NCBI GenBank assembly: GCA_040387095.1 | Contig: JAZKEJ010000047.1 | Location: 1-40,509 of the forward strand | Direction of reading: 5' to 3' | Source of the DNA: Methylotenera_A sp040387095 | GTDB taxonomy: Bacteria; Pseudomonadota; Gammaproteobacteria; Burkholderiales; Methylophilaceae | DNA length: 40,509 bases | Part shown: piece by piece, positions 16,383-24,580 of the stretch | How the letters are laid out: each line of letters begins with the position of its first letter | How positions within the stretch are numbered: position 1 is the first letter of the stretch | Translations under genes and position numbers: made by a program | The notes under the pieces: model-generated | Told to the model about the DNA's origin: nothing | The model's database searches: none | Seen by the model: the letters and a program-made list of their open reading frames with translations, nothing else

Positions 16383-18359
16383 TTAACGGCCAGTTAATAC
16401 AAACTTTTCAGCAATGCTCAAGTTGCTCTGGCTACCTAATAGCACCAATATATCTCCTGCATTAATCACAATATCTGGGCGAGGCATAATATCTTCCAAC
16501 ATATTTGGTCGGCGTATATGCTGCAGCTCAACATTCAAACTAGAAAAATCAACTTGGCTAAGTTGCAGATTGGTCATATAGGCTTCTGGAGTGACTTCAA
16601 CTGAATGTAATCTAATTTGCTGTGTTTCGGTGATTTCAGACGAGAAGTCCGATATGCCATGAAAGTAACCTTGAAACATTTTATAGCGTTCTTCACGAAA
16701 TAATCGAATGCGTTTAATGACCCGATTTAATGGAATTCCTAACAAAACCAGCGCATGCGAAGCCAGCATCAAGCTGCCTTCTAATACTTCTGGCACAACT
16801 TCGGTGGCACCAGCATCTTTAAAAGTATCAATATCCGCATCGTCGTAAGTGCGAACAATGACAGGTAAATTCGGATAATTTTCTTTCACAATATGCAACA
16901 CTTTCATTGATGCGCGCATATCGGAATAGCTGACAATAAGTGCTTTAGCACGCTGAGCGCCAGCGGCTTCTAATACAAGGCGGCGACCTGCATCACCGTA
17001 CATCACGTGCTGTCCAGCCGCTGCTGCATCATGTACGCGTGTTGGGTCAATATCCAGTGCAATAAATGGGATGTTTTCCTCTTTGAGGAATCGCCCTAAA
17101 TATTGACCACTGCGGCCATAACCGCAAATAATCACGTGATCATTCAGATTCTTGGAAACGCTATCAATTTCATCGACGACTTGGCTACTATTGCGCGTGT
17201 AATCTTTTACTAACTTGCGCGCAATACGTCCGTTGTATTGAATTATAAATGGCGCTACCACCATAGATAATAGTGAAGCGGCTAGTACGATTTGTAACTC
17301 ATCTCCGCCAATCAATTTTTGCTCTAAACCGAGCGATAAAATAACGAAGCTGAATTCGCCTGCTTGTGCCAATACAATGCCTGTGCGAATACCCACCCCT
17401 AATTCAAAACCAAATAACCGGCTTAAAACAGCGATAACAATGCCTTTGAACAACACAAATCCCACCAGCAAAGCCAGTACTAATCCAATATGGTTAAGCA
17501 ACTGACTAAAGTCCAGCAACATACCTACGCTAATAAAAAACAGGCCTAATAAAATATCGCGGAAAGACGCAATGTCTGATTCCACCTGATAGCGATAGCG
17601 CGTTTCAGAAATCAGCATGCCCGCAATAAATGCCCCCAGTGCATAAGATAAGCCTGCCATTTTGGTGGCAAAAGCCAACAGCAAAGTGACCATTAACACG
17701 TTCATGACAAACAATTCGCGTGAACGCTGTCGCGCTACGACGCTGAACCAAGAGCCAACAATGGTTTTACCAAACTTAAATAGCAGAAATAACAACACCA
17801 CGGTTTTAAGGAGCGACAAGCCTAAAATCGCACCTAAATCGCCTGATTGTGCACCAAGTGCTGGAATCAGCACCAAAATGGGAATAACTGCCAAATCTTG
17901 AAACAGCAGAATGCCAATGCTCAAACGGCCATGACGCGAATTTAAATCTACACGTTCGATTAAAATTTTAGACACAATGGCAGTGGACGACATGGTTAAT
18001 GCGCCGCCAATCACAAAAGCGGTGGGGAGACTCAATCCAGCTGACCAGCCGACTAGCATTGCAACGCCAAGCGTTATCAAGACTTGCGCACCACCCAAGC
18101 CAAACAATGTTTTACGCATGGCATACAGTTTAGGCAGGCTGAACTCAAGGCCAATACTAAACATCAAAAACACAATGCCAAATTCAGCTAGATGACGGCC
18201 ACTTTCGGTATCAGGCAGTAAATTAAGCGCGTAAGGTCCAAATAATACGCCCACCATAAAGTAGCCGAGCAATGCTGGCATGCGTAAGGCACGAAAAAGT
18301 GCAACAGCCAGTACCGAGCTGGTGAGTAATAACAATACGCTGGTTAAGGAATCAAACAT
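16383..18359 (-). CDS. CPA2 cation:proton antiporter with RCK domains (Kef/YbaL-type)
   Basis: A 658-residue inner-membrane transporter. About 12 membrane helices occupy residues 1-385, including GYFMVGVLFGPYAL and the conserved GIVLAQAGEFSFVILSL. An RCK_N (TrkA-N) domain follows from about 405 (HVIICGYGRSGQYLGRFL, a dinucleotide-binding loop), and an RCK_C domain ends the protein. Such proteins exchange K+ or Na+ for protons, gated by nucleotides or thiol adducts. KefB, KefC and YbaL cannot be separated from sequence alone. It diverges from kdsD across 172 bases, and thiO follows it on the same strand. Confidence 0.88.
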   Translation of the reverse strand: MFDSLTSVLLLLTSSVLAVALFRALRMPALLGYFMVGVLFGPYALNLLPDTESGRHLAEFGIVFLMFSIGLEFSLPKLYAMRKTLFGLGGAQVLITLGVAMLVGWSAGLSLPTAFVIGGALTMSSTAIVSKILIERVDLNSRHGRLSIGILLFQDLAVIPILVLIPALGAQSGDLGAILGLSLLKTVVLLFLLFKFGKTIVGSWFSVVARQRSRELFVMNVLMVTLLLAFATKMAGLSYALGAFIAGMLISETRYRYQVESDIASFRDILLGLFFISVGMLLDFSQLLNHIGLVLALLVGFVLFKGIVIAVLSRLFGFELGVGIRTGIVLAQAGEFSFVILSLGLEQKLIGGDELQIVLAASLLSMVVAPFIIQYNGRIARKLVKDYTRNSSQVVDEIDSVSKNLNDHVIICGYGRSGQYLGRFLKEENIPFIALDIDPTRVHDAAAAGQHVMYGDAGRRLVLEAAGAQRAKALIVSYSDMRASMKVLHIVKENYPNLPVIVRTYDDADIDTFKDAGATEVVPEVLEGSLMLASHALVLLGIPLNRVIKRIRLFREERYKMFQGYFHGISDFSSEITETQQIRLHSVEVTPEAYMTNLQLSQVDFSSLNVELQHIRRPNMLEDIMPRPDIVINAGDILVLLGSQSNLSIAEKFVLTGR

Positions 18360-18398
18360 TTATGATTAAATTATTGGTTTTAATTAATATTATTTAGG

Positions 18399-18470
18399 AA
18401 TTACAAAAGTTATATTTTGCATGGGTTATTTTAGTTAAGCTAGGCAAAAATTGTGCCTACTTTTGTAATT
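18399..18470. repeat. Nested inverted repeats between kef-like gene and kdsD
   Basis: AATTACAAAAGT (18399-18410) and its exact reverse complement ACTTTTGTAATT (18459-18470) form a 12-bp inverted repeat separated by 48 bases. Inside it, TAGGCA (18441-18446) and TGCCTA (18454-18459) form a second 6-bp repeat that shares one base with the outer right arm. The two pairings therefore compete. It lies between divergent genes and could be a looping operator or a leader structure. Confidence 0.6.
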
Positions 18471-18517
18471 TAACGCAAAACGGGTGTATTTTACTTTATT
18501 AGTCATGGTTTCCCTTT

Positions 18518-18523
18518 TATACT
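18518..18523 (+). promoter_or_regulatory. Candidate -10 element for kdsD
   Basis: TATACT matches TATAAT at 5 of 6 positions. Only a weak -35 (TTTATT at 18495-18500) is present at 17-base spacing. If used, transcription would start about two bases before the ATG at 18532, giving a nearly leaderless mRNA. Confidence 0.3.
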
Positions 18524-18531
18524 AAGCAATT

Positions 18532-19548
18532 ATGTCACCTACATTACTACAATCCGATCGCGGTCACGCGCAGTCGCCTAATCATAATGCAACTTTGCAA
18601 CTAGCGCGAAGCGTGCTGGCTATAGAGGCGCATGAAATAACGCTGTTAGCCAACCGCTTGGATGCAAGTTTTGAAGCGGCTGTACAACTCATTTTACAAT
18701 GCAAAGGTCGTATTGTGGTAAGTGGCATGGGTAAGTCTGGACATATTGGCGGCAAAATAGCAGCTACACTTGCCAGCACGGGTACGCCAGCGTTTTTTAT
18801 GCATCCAGCAGAAGCCAGCCATGGCGATCTCGGCATGATTACAGACGGTGATGTGGTGATTGCGCTTTCTAATTCGGGTGAAAGCGATGAATTATTAAAT
18901 ATTCTGCCTACCATAAAACGTTTGGGTGCAAAGGTGATCAGTATTACTGGTGCACCGAATTCGACTTTGGCCAAAGAATCAGATGTGCATTTAAGTGCGG
19001 AAGTTACGCAAGAAGCATGTCCATTGGGTTTGTCGCCAACTGCCAGCACAACCGCGGCATTAGCTTTGGGTGATGCCTTGGCAGTTTGTGTGCTAAATTG
19101 CCGCGATTTCACGGCTGAAGATTTTGCACGCTCGCATCCTGGCGGCAATATTGGGCGCAAACTGTTAACGCGTGTAAAAGACGTCATGCGTATAAGCGAT
19201 GCTATTCCAGCGGTTGCTGAAGAAGCAATGTTATCAGCCGCCCTGAGTGAAATGACGCAAAAAGGACTTGGTTTGACCGCGGTTATCGATGCCCAAAATA
19301 AGCCAATTGGTATTTTTACCGATGGCGATCTGCGCCGCGCTTTTGCCAATGGCACACATGCAAACACAGCAAAAATAGCGGATGTAATGCATGTCAGTCC
19401 TAACACGATCAATGCAAATCAACTGGCAGTGGAAGCGGTTGAGATGATGGAAACAAACAAAATTAATGGCCTGTTAGTGATAGACGATGCAGGGAAACTG
19501 GTTGGTGCATTTAATATGCACGATTTACTCAAAGCGAAAGTGGTTTAA
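18532..19548 (+). CDS. kdsD: Arabinose-5-phosphate isomerase KdsD
   Basis: A 338-residue cytoplasmic enzyme converting ribulose-5-phosphate to arabinose-5-phosphate, the first step to Kdo of LPS. The SIS domain (about 40-175) carries VVSGMGKSGHIGGKIAATLASTGTP, broken here by VVIALSNSGESDE, and the ACPLGLSPTASTTAALALGDALA loop. Two CBS domains follow (about 205-335) with GIFTDGDLRRAF. Length and motifs match E. coli KdsD throughout. No clear Shine-Dalgarno precedes the ATG. Its stop overlaps the kdsC start in TAATG, so the two are coupled. Confidence 0.95.
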   Translation: MSPTLLQSDRGHAQSPNHNATLQLARSVLAIEAHEITLLANRLDASFEAAVQLILQCKGRIVVSGMGKSGHIGGKIAATLASTGTPAFFMHPAEASHGDLGMITDGDVVIALSNSGESDELLNILPTIKRLGAKVISITGAPNSTLAKESDVHLSAEVTQEACPLGLSPTASTTAALALGDALAVCVLNCRDFTAEDFARSHPGGNIGRKLLTRVKDVMRISDAIPAVAEEAMLSAALSEMTQKGLGLTAVIDAQNKPIGIFTDGDLRRAFANGTHANTAKIADVMHVSPNTINANQLAVEAVEMMETNKINGLLVIDDAGKLVGAFNMHDLLKAKVV

Positions 19549-20108
19549 TGTCTGAATTTAACTCTGAATTTAACTTGGAAGTAACGGCTGAAATTTTAGC
19601 GCGCGCAAAAAAAATCAAGGTAGTGATCTTTGATGTAGATGGAGTGATGACCGATGGCGGTTTGACCATTGGCGATGATGGTCAAGAATACAAAACATTT
19701 AACTCGCATGATGGCTTAGGCATGAAAATGCTCAAAAAATCAGGCGTGCAGATGGCTATTATTACTGGACGTACTTCTGATGTGGTAAAAAAACGGTCAG
19801 AAAGCACAGGGATTGCGCATTTTTATCAGGGCGTGGAGGATAAATTAGTCGCTTTTAATGATTTGATAGCCAAACTGAATATTACGGCTGAAGAGGCTGC
19901 GTTTATGGGTGATGACGTTGTTGACGTGCCGCCAATGTTGCGCTGCGGCCTTGCTGTAACCGTACCAGCCGCGCCAGATTCAGTCAAAAAGCGCTCACAT
20001 TACACAACACAAAGGGGCGGCGGACGTGGTGCGGTACGCGAATTATGCGAACTAATCATGCAAGCGCAAGGCACATTGGACGCGCAATTGGCACCGTTTT
20101 TTGCTTAA
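19548..20108 (+). CDS. kdsC: Kdo-8-phosphate phosphatase KdsC
   Basis: A 186-residue HAD-superfamily phosphatase that releases phosphate from 3-deoxy-D-manno-octulosonate 8-phosphate. HAD motif I is FDVDGVMTDGG with two catalytic Asp, motif II is IITGRTS, and motif IV is FMGDDVVDVP. The C-terminal RGGGRGAVRELCELI is typical of KdsC and reaches into the neighbouring subunit of the tetramer. The start overlaps the kdsD stop, and lptC begins 25 bases after its end. Confidence 0.95.
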   Translation: MSEFNSEFNLEVTAEILARAKKIKVVIFDVDGVMTDGGLTIGDDGQEYKTFNSHDGLGMKMLKKSGVQMAIITGRTSDVVKKRSESTGIAHFYQGVEDKLVAFNDLIAKLNITAEEAAFMGDDVVDVPPMLRCGLAVTVPAAPDSVKKRSHYTTQRGGGRGAVRELCELIMQAQGTLDAQLAPFFA

Positions 20109-20133
20109 TGGCCGCTATTGCTGATTACAGAAT

Positions 20134-20865
20134 ATGTTAAGTCGTTCAGCATTGTTTTTTCCGTTGGTGCTGGCTGTATTATTGGCTTTGTTAACGTTTT
20201 GGATAAATGAAACGGTAGAGCAACAAGGCCCAAAGCTAGATGGTAGCAATCGACATGACCCTGATTACACCATGCATAATTTTGTGACCACCCAGACTGA
20301 TGCAACAGGAAAGTTGCGCTATGTATTAGCCGCAACAGAAATGCTGCATTTCCCAGACGATGACAGCACCGTGTTGCAACGGCCGCGCTTTACGCAGTAC
20401 ACAACCGATAAGCCGTACACGCAAATTGAAGGTTTGCGCGGTTATGTATCTAGCGATGGCGAACAGGTTGAGTTGGTTGATAATGTAAAAGTAGTCCGTC
20501 AAGCATTTGAGGGCAAAGGTGAAATGCAGGTGCTGACAGAAAAACTGCTGATTTTCCCTAAGCAGGATTTAGTGAAAACGAATGCACCTGTGACGATTAA
20601 ACAAGCACCGAAAACTGTGATTACTGGGGTGGGCATGATTTATGATAAAAAGGCACAAACCATGACTTTATTGGATAAAGTGAAAGTGCATTACGAACGC
20701 CCACAAATTGTGCAACCCAAAAAGGTAAGCACTAAAAGCAATAGCACTTTAAAAAACCGAGCTAGTTCAGTAAATGCCCGTAAAATAGCGACTAAAAAAT
20801 CAGCTAGTAAAAAGACCAGCACAAAAACGAATACAACTAAAACCAAGCAAAAAAGCAGTAATTAA
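20134..20865 (+). CDS. lptC: LPS export protein LptC with a lysine-rich C-terminal tail
   Basis: A 243-residue bitopic protein of the LptBFGC complex that passes LPS to LptA. One N-terminal helix (about residues 6-24, FFPLVLAVLLALLTFWI) is followed by the periplasmic beta-jellyroll, with DYTMHNFVTTQTDATGKLRY and YTQIEGLRGYVSSDGEQVEL as in the family. Unusually, residues about 195-243 form a low-complexity tail of Lys, Ser and Thr (KKSASKKTSTKTNTTKTKQK). E. coli LptC is about 190 residues and ends before such a tail. The ATG at 20108 overlapping kdsC is not used because that frame stops within 11 codons. Confidence 0.9.
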   Translation: MLSRSALFFPLVLAVLLALLTFWINETVEQQGPKLDGSNRHDPDYTMHNFVTTQTDATGKLRYVLAATEMLHFPDDDSTVLQRPRFTQYTTDKPYTQIEGLRGYVSSDGEQVELVDNVKVVRQAFEGKGEMQVLTEKLLIFPKQDLVKTNAPVTIKQAPKTVITGVGMIYDKKAQTMTLLDKVKVHYERPQIVQPKKVSTKSNSTLKNRASSVNARKIATKKSASKKTSTKTNTTKTKQKSSN

Positions 20866-20885
20866 AATGAAATCGCGGAGAAACA

Positions 20886-21566
20886 ATGGGTAATTTTATT
20901 CGCATCAGTAGATTAAAAAATATACTGAACAGTGCATTAATGATGGGCTTATGCTTAAGTCCATTTGCGAGCTTAAATGCCGTGGCGGAATCAGCAGATC
21001 GCGATAAACCGATTGAGCTGGAGGCTGATACGGTCATTGTGAATGACGCAAAAAAAACCAGCACTTACACCGGCAACGTGATTTTAACCCAGGGCACATT
21101 GGTGATTCATGCGGATAAATTAATTGTGCGCGAGGACAAGGAAGGTTTTCAGCACAGCACTTCTACTGGCAATCCGACCACCTTTAAACAAAAACGTGAA
21201 GGCAAAAACGAGTATATGCAAGGTAGTGCACTGCGAATTGAATACGATGGGCGCATGGATAAAGTACAGTTATATACTAAAGCTTGGGTAAAACGTGGCG
21301 AGGATATTGTGTACGGCGATTACATCAGTTACGACGCAAATGCAGAATATGCCGAAGTCATTGGGGGTCCTAAATCTGCAAGCGGTGGCTCATCAAGCGG
21401 TCGTGTTAGAGCCATTATTCAACCCAAAAATAAGCCTGCGGCTAATCCCAATGATAAATCGTCTCAACTACAAATTAATACGAATCCAACGCCCAGAGTG
21501 GATAAGGTTTTAAGGCTTAGTAATAAGCCTGAGACCAGTAATGCGCTTGAAGCAGAACCTAATTAA
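20886..21566 (+). CDS. lptA: Periplasmic LPS transport protein LptA
   Basis: A 226-residue periplasmic bridge protein that carries LPS from LptC to LptD. A signal peptide (hydrophobic ILNSALMMGLCLSPFASL, cleavage near NAVA) precedes the OstA-like jellyroll: DKPIELEADTVIVNDAKKTS, TYTGNVILTQGTLVIHADKL and IVYGDYISYDANAEYAEV. The C-terminal 50 residues are Pro/Asn/Ser-rich and probably disordered. GGAG about six bases upstream supports the ATG at 20886. The gene is 20 bases after lptC and 32 before lptB. Confidence 0.93.
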   Translation: MGNFIRISRLKNILNSALMMGLCLSPFASLNAVAESADRDKPIELEADTVIVNDAKKTSTYTGNVILTQGTLVIHADKLIVREDKEGFQHSTSTGNPTTFKQKREGKNEYMQGSALRIEYDGRMDKVQLYTKAWVKRGEDIVYGDYISYDANAEYAEVIGGPKSASGGSSSGRVRAIIQPKNKPAANPNDKSSQLQINTNPTPRVDKVLRLSNKPETSNALEAEPN

Positions 21567-21598
21567 CATAAAACTTAAGCAGATAAAACAATCAAAAA

Positions 21599-22321
21599 AT
21601 GAGCGAACTCGTTGTAGAGCATTTACGAAAATCCTATAAAACGCGCACAGTGGTGCAAGACATCTCACTGCAAATCAATAGCGGTGAAGTAGTTGGTTTG
21701 CTTGGTCCAAATGGGGCGGGTAAAACGACTAGTTTTTATATGATTGTTGGCCTGGTGATGCTAGATGCTGGCCGCATTTTGCTGAACGGCAAAGATTTAA
21801 GCCGTATGCCCATCCACACTCGCGCACGCATGGGTTTGGCTTATTTACCGCAAGAGCCGTCTATATTTCGTAAATTAACAGTCACTGAAAATATATTGGC
21901 TATTTTAGAGCTGCAGGATCTAAGCGCAGAAGAACAGCATGCGCAACTTGAATCTTTGCTGCAAGAGTTGCATATCGTGCATATTCGAAATAGTACTGCC
22001 ATTAGTTTATCTGGTGGTGAACGTCGTCGAGTTGAGATTGCACGATGTTTGGCGACTAACCCGAGTTTTATTTTGCTGGATGAACCTTTTGCTGGGATCG
22101 ACCCAATTGCGGTGTTGGATATTCAAAAAATCATTCGTTTTTTAAGCAGTAAAAATATTGGTATATTAATCACGGATCACAATGTACGCGAGACTTTGGG
22201 CATTTGTGATCGTGCTTATATCGTTAATGAGGGTGCAGTATTTGCGTCAGGTCATCCAGCAGAGATTGTGAATAATGAAGCGGTACGTGAAGTTTATTTG
22301 GGTAAAGATTTTAAGTTGTAG
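21599..22321 (+). CDS. lptB: LPS export ABC ATPase LptB
   Basis: A 240-residue cytoplasmic ATPase that drives LPS extraction by LptF/LptG. Visible are Walker A GPNGAGKTT near residue 38, the Q-loop YLPQEPSIFRKLTVTENI, the signature LSGGERRRVEIAR, Walker B FILLDEPFAGIDP and the switch His in ITDHNVRETL. The YLPQEPSIFRKLTV stretch and C-terminal EVYLGKDFKL are typical of LptB. It lies between lptA and rpoN, the usual proteobacterial order. Confidence 0.96.
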   Translation: MSELVVEHLRKSYKTRTVVQDISLQINSGEVVGLLGPNGAGKTTSFYMIVGLVMLDAGRILLNGKDLSRMPIHTRARMGLAYLPQEPSIFRKLTVTENILAILELQDLSAEEQHAQLESLLQELHIVHIRNSTAISLSGGERRRVEIARCLATNPSFILLDEPFAGIDPIAVLDIQKIIRFLSSKNIGILITDHNVRETLGICDRAYIVNEGAVFASGHPAEIVNNEAVREVYLGKDFKL

Positions 22322-22336
22322 CCTGCAATAATCCAT

Positions 22337-23917
22337 ATGAAGCAAAATCTACAGCTTAGAATTTCACAGAACCTAGCGCTAACACCGCAGTTACAGCAGT
22401 CTATTCGCCTGTTGCAACTATCCAGTCTTGAGCTGAATCAAGAGCTTGAAGTGATTCTGCAGGAAAATCCATTACTGGAACTGGTGGATGGTGAAGAAGG
22501 TGATGGTGATTTTGATGATGCCGTACTGCAAAAAAATCATGATAATGACAACTTGGATGCCGATGGCAAGCAAGCCTTGGATGGTGATGAGCCCGACGCT
22601 TTTAATAGTTTAGATTATCAGGAAGCCAGCAATAGCAGCACTCAAGAAAATTCAGAGTCCAATCCGCAGTCAAATGAAGCGCCGCAAGAAGTCAGTGCAG
22701 CAGAAGATTTCTCAGCGACCGATTTTGATGAAAACTTTGAAGAGTATGGCAGCGCGAGCAATTGGGATGAAGGCGGGCGCCAGAACAATAGTGACGATGA
22801 TGATAGCGATTACACACGTCAGGAAATTGTCTCAGCCAGTTTGCGCGAACATTTATTAAGTCAGCTTAAGTTAATGCCTTTGTCTGATCGTGACCAGACA
22901 CTTGTGCTATTACTGATTGATAGCATTAATGAAGATGGCTATCTAGAAGCGACGTTGGCTGAAATGGCGGAACTGTTGCCGCCAGAGCTTGAAATCGAAT
23001 TGCTTGAGTTAGAAACCGCATTAAAGTTGATTCAGCATTTAGATCCACCAGGCTTGGGCGCGACCAATTTGCAAGAGTGCTTATTGTTGCAGCTGAATGC
23101 GTTACCGAAAGAAACGCCACATTTAAACTGCGCTAAACTCATGGTGGAACAGCACCTCGCTGTATTGGCAAATAAGGATTTCACCAAATTACGTAAATTG
23201 CTCAATTGTGATGATGTTGCCTTAAAAGGTGCGCAAACTTTAATCAAACAACAAAATCCGCGCCCAGGCAGCGATTACGCGCAATTAAGTCGCGATCACT
23301 TTATACAACATGAAGTATTGGTTAAAAAGGTTAAAGGAATTTGGATTGCCACATTGAACGATGGCGTGATCCCGAAACTGCGTATTAACCAACTTTATGC
23401 GGATATATTGAAACGCAACCGCGAAAATTCTAATCAGTATTTGCAAACGCAAATGCAAGAAGCCAAATGGATGATTAAAAATATCCAGCAGCGTTTTTCT
23501 ACTATTCTGCGTGTTAGCCAAGCCATTGTTGACCGCCAGCGTAACTTTTTTGAACATGGCGAAATTGCCATGCGTCCATTAGTATTGCGTGAGATTGCAG
23601 AAGAGCTGGAATTGCACGAATCGACCATTTCGCGGGTGACTACGCATAAGTATATGCTCACTCCGCGTGGTGTTTTTGAGCTTAAATATTTCTTTGGAAG
23701 TCACGTTGCGACCGATGCTGGCGGTTCGGCTTCTGCAACAGCAATCCGTGCGCTGATTAAACAACTGGTGGCAGAAGAAACCTCTAAAAAACCTTTATCC
23801 GATAATCAGATTACCGATATTTTGGCTAAACAAGGCATTATTGTCGCGCGCCGGACTATTGCAAAATATCGGGAATCGTTGAGTATTCCGCCAGCAAATT
23901 TGCGTAAATCGCTGTAA
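22337..23917 (+). CDS. rpoN: RNA polymerase sigma-54 factor RpoN
   Basis: A 526-residue alternative sigma factor that recognises GG/GC (-24/-12) promoters and needs an AAA+ activator. Region I is the Gln/Leu-rich start (LRISQNLALTPQLQQSIRLL) that contacts the activator. A long acidic region II covers about residues 50-165 with Asp/Glu/Asn/Ser runs. The core-binding domain, the HTH (ELELHESTISRVTTHKYM) and the RpoN box (ARRTIAKYRE) near the C-terminus follow. It is 15 bases after lptB. The activator at 604-2040 in this window is a likely partner. Confidence 0.96.
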   Translation: MKQNLQLRISQNLALTPQLQQSIRLLQLSSLELNQELEVILQENPLLELVDGEEGDGDFDDAVLQKNHDNDNLDADGKQALDGDEPDAFNSLDYQEASNSSTQENSESNPQSNEAPQEVSAAEDFSATDFDENFEEYGSASNWDEGGRQNNSDDDDSDYTRQEIVSASLREHLLSQLKLMPLSDRDQTLVLLLIDSINEDGYLEATLAEMAELLPPELEIELLELETALKLIQHLDPPGLGATNLQECLLLQLNALPKETPHLNCAKLMVEQHLAVLANKDFTKLRKLLNCDDVALKGAQTLIKQQNPRPGSDYAQLSRDHFIQHEVLVKKVKGIWIATLNDGVIPKLRINQLYADILKRNRENSNQYLQTQMQEAKWMIKNIQQRFSTILRVSQAIVDRQRNFFEHGEIAMRPLVLREIAEELELHESTISRVTTHKYMLTPRGVFELKYFFGSHVATDAGGSASATAIRALIKQLVAEETSKKPLSDNQITDILAKQGIIVARRTIAKYRESLSIPPANLRKSL

Positions 23918-23996
23918 GTAGTTTTACAAAAACATTACAAATTATTCTGAATAATGTGCTTAAACCACCTCGCAAAAAATAATCAAAGGTGTACAC

Positions 23997-24059
23997 TGAA
24001 ATTGTTCGATGAGTTTAGTTAGCTACTTATTGGCAAGCTAAACTTAAAGAACAATTTCA
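23997..24059 (+). promoter_or_regulatory. Large stem-loop in the hpf leader
   Basis: TGAAATTGTTC (23997-24007) pairs perfectly with GAACAATTTCA (24049-24059). Inside, AGTTTAG (24012-24018) pairs with CTAAACT (24038-24044), extended by a G-U and a U-A pair, leaving only a 2x2 internal loop between the two stems. The structure is about 20 bp long and ends three bases before the hpf ribosome-binding site. No T-run follows, so it is not a Rho-independent terminator. A translational or mRNA-stability switch for hpf is inferred. Confidence 0.6.
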
Positions 24060-24061
24060 AT

Positions 24062-24067
24062 AAGGAG
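24062..24067 (+). promoter_or_regulatory. Strong ribosome-binding site of hpf, next to the hairpin
   Basis: AAGGAG lies six bases before the ATG at 24074 and two bases after the right arm of the leader hairpin, so folding could affect ribosome access. Confidence 0.65.
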
Positions 24068-24073
24068 CAAGTC

Positions 24074-24436
24074 ATGAATTTACAATTAACTGGGCATCAC
24101 TTAGAAATTACACCTGCAATGCGTGAATATGTGCAAAGCAAGCTCGTTAAAATTCGCAATCATTTTGATCATGTGATTGACGTAAAAGTTACCATGAGTG
24201 TAGAAAAACTCGCTCAAAAAGTAGAGGCTACATTACACGTGCCAGGCAATGATTTACATGCCGAGTGCATAGACGAAAATATGTATAGCGCGATTGATAT
24301 GCTAACGGATAAATTAGACCGTCAAGTCGTGAAACACAAAGAAAAACTAGGCAGTCATCACAAAACCAACGGTGCAGTAAAGCATCAGGATATTGGCCAA
24401 CATCAATCGATGGATGATAATTCAACTCTTAATTAA
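24074..24436 (+). CDS. hpf: Ribosome hibernation-promoting factor (HPF, short form)
   Basis: A 120-residue ribosome-associated protein that binds the 30S subunit in stationary phase and promotes 100S dimers. The beta-alpha-beta-beta-beta-alpha fold is seen in LQLTGHHLEITPAMREYVQS, then KLVKIRNHFDHVIDVKVTMS, then DENMYSAIDMLTDKLDRQV. About 25 C-terminal residues are His/Gln/Asn-rich and variable, while the long-form dimerisation domain is absent. The gene stands after rpoN in the usual position and has a strong ribosome-binding site preceded by a hairpin. Confidence 0.94.
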   Translation: MNLQLTGHHLEITPAMREYVQSKLVKIRNHFDHVIDVKVTMSVEKLAQKVEATLHVPGNDLHAECIDENMYSAIDMLTDKLDRQVVKHKEKLGSHHKTNGAVKHQDIGQHQSMDDNSTLN

Positions 24437-24580
24437 CTTAACATAATAAGATTAAAGTTTCTGGGCAGCGTTTTAAATTTATTAGTCGGGCGCGAATAAA
24501 AAATGACAGCGCCGCATATGTTTATATGTAAGCGAAAATTTTTATGAGCAACAACGTATTGCAACGGAACTTAACATTTT
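24437..24580. other. hpf-hprK intergenic region; no ptsN
   Basis: This 144-base gap has no gene. In many related genomes ptsN (EIIA-Ntr) lies here, but no remnant is recognisable. A weak GC-arm repeat, GGCGC (24489-24493) and GCGCC (24509-24513), brackets an A-rich loop and lacks a following T-run. Confidence 0.5.

Noticed and set aside
18582..19412. 276-codon open frame antisense to kdsD
   Set aside because: It is a shadow of kdsD, whose protein matches its family over the full length; the antisense product resembles nothing.
23941..23955. ATTATT-CTG-AATAAT hairpin as the rpoN terminator
   Set aside because: The stem is AT-only and no T-run follows.
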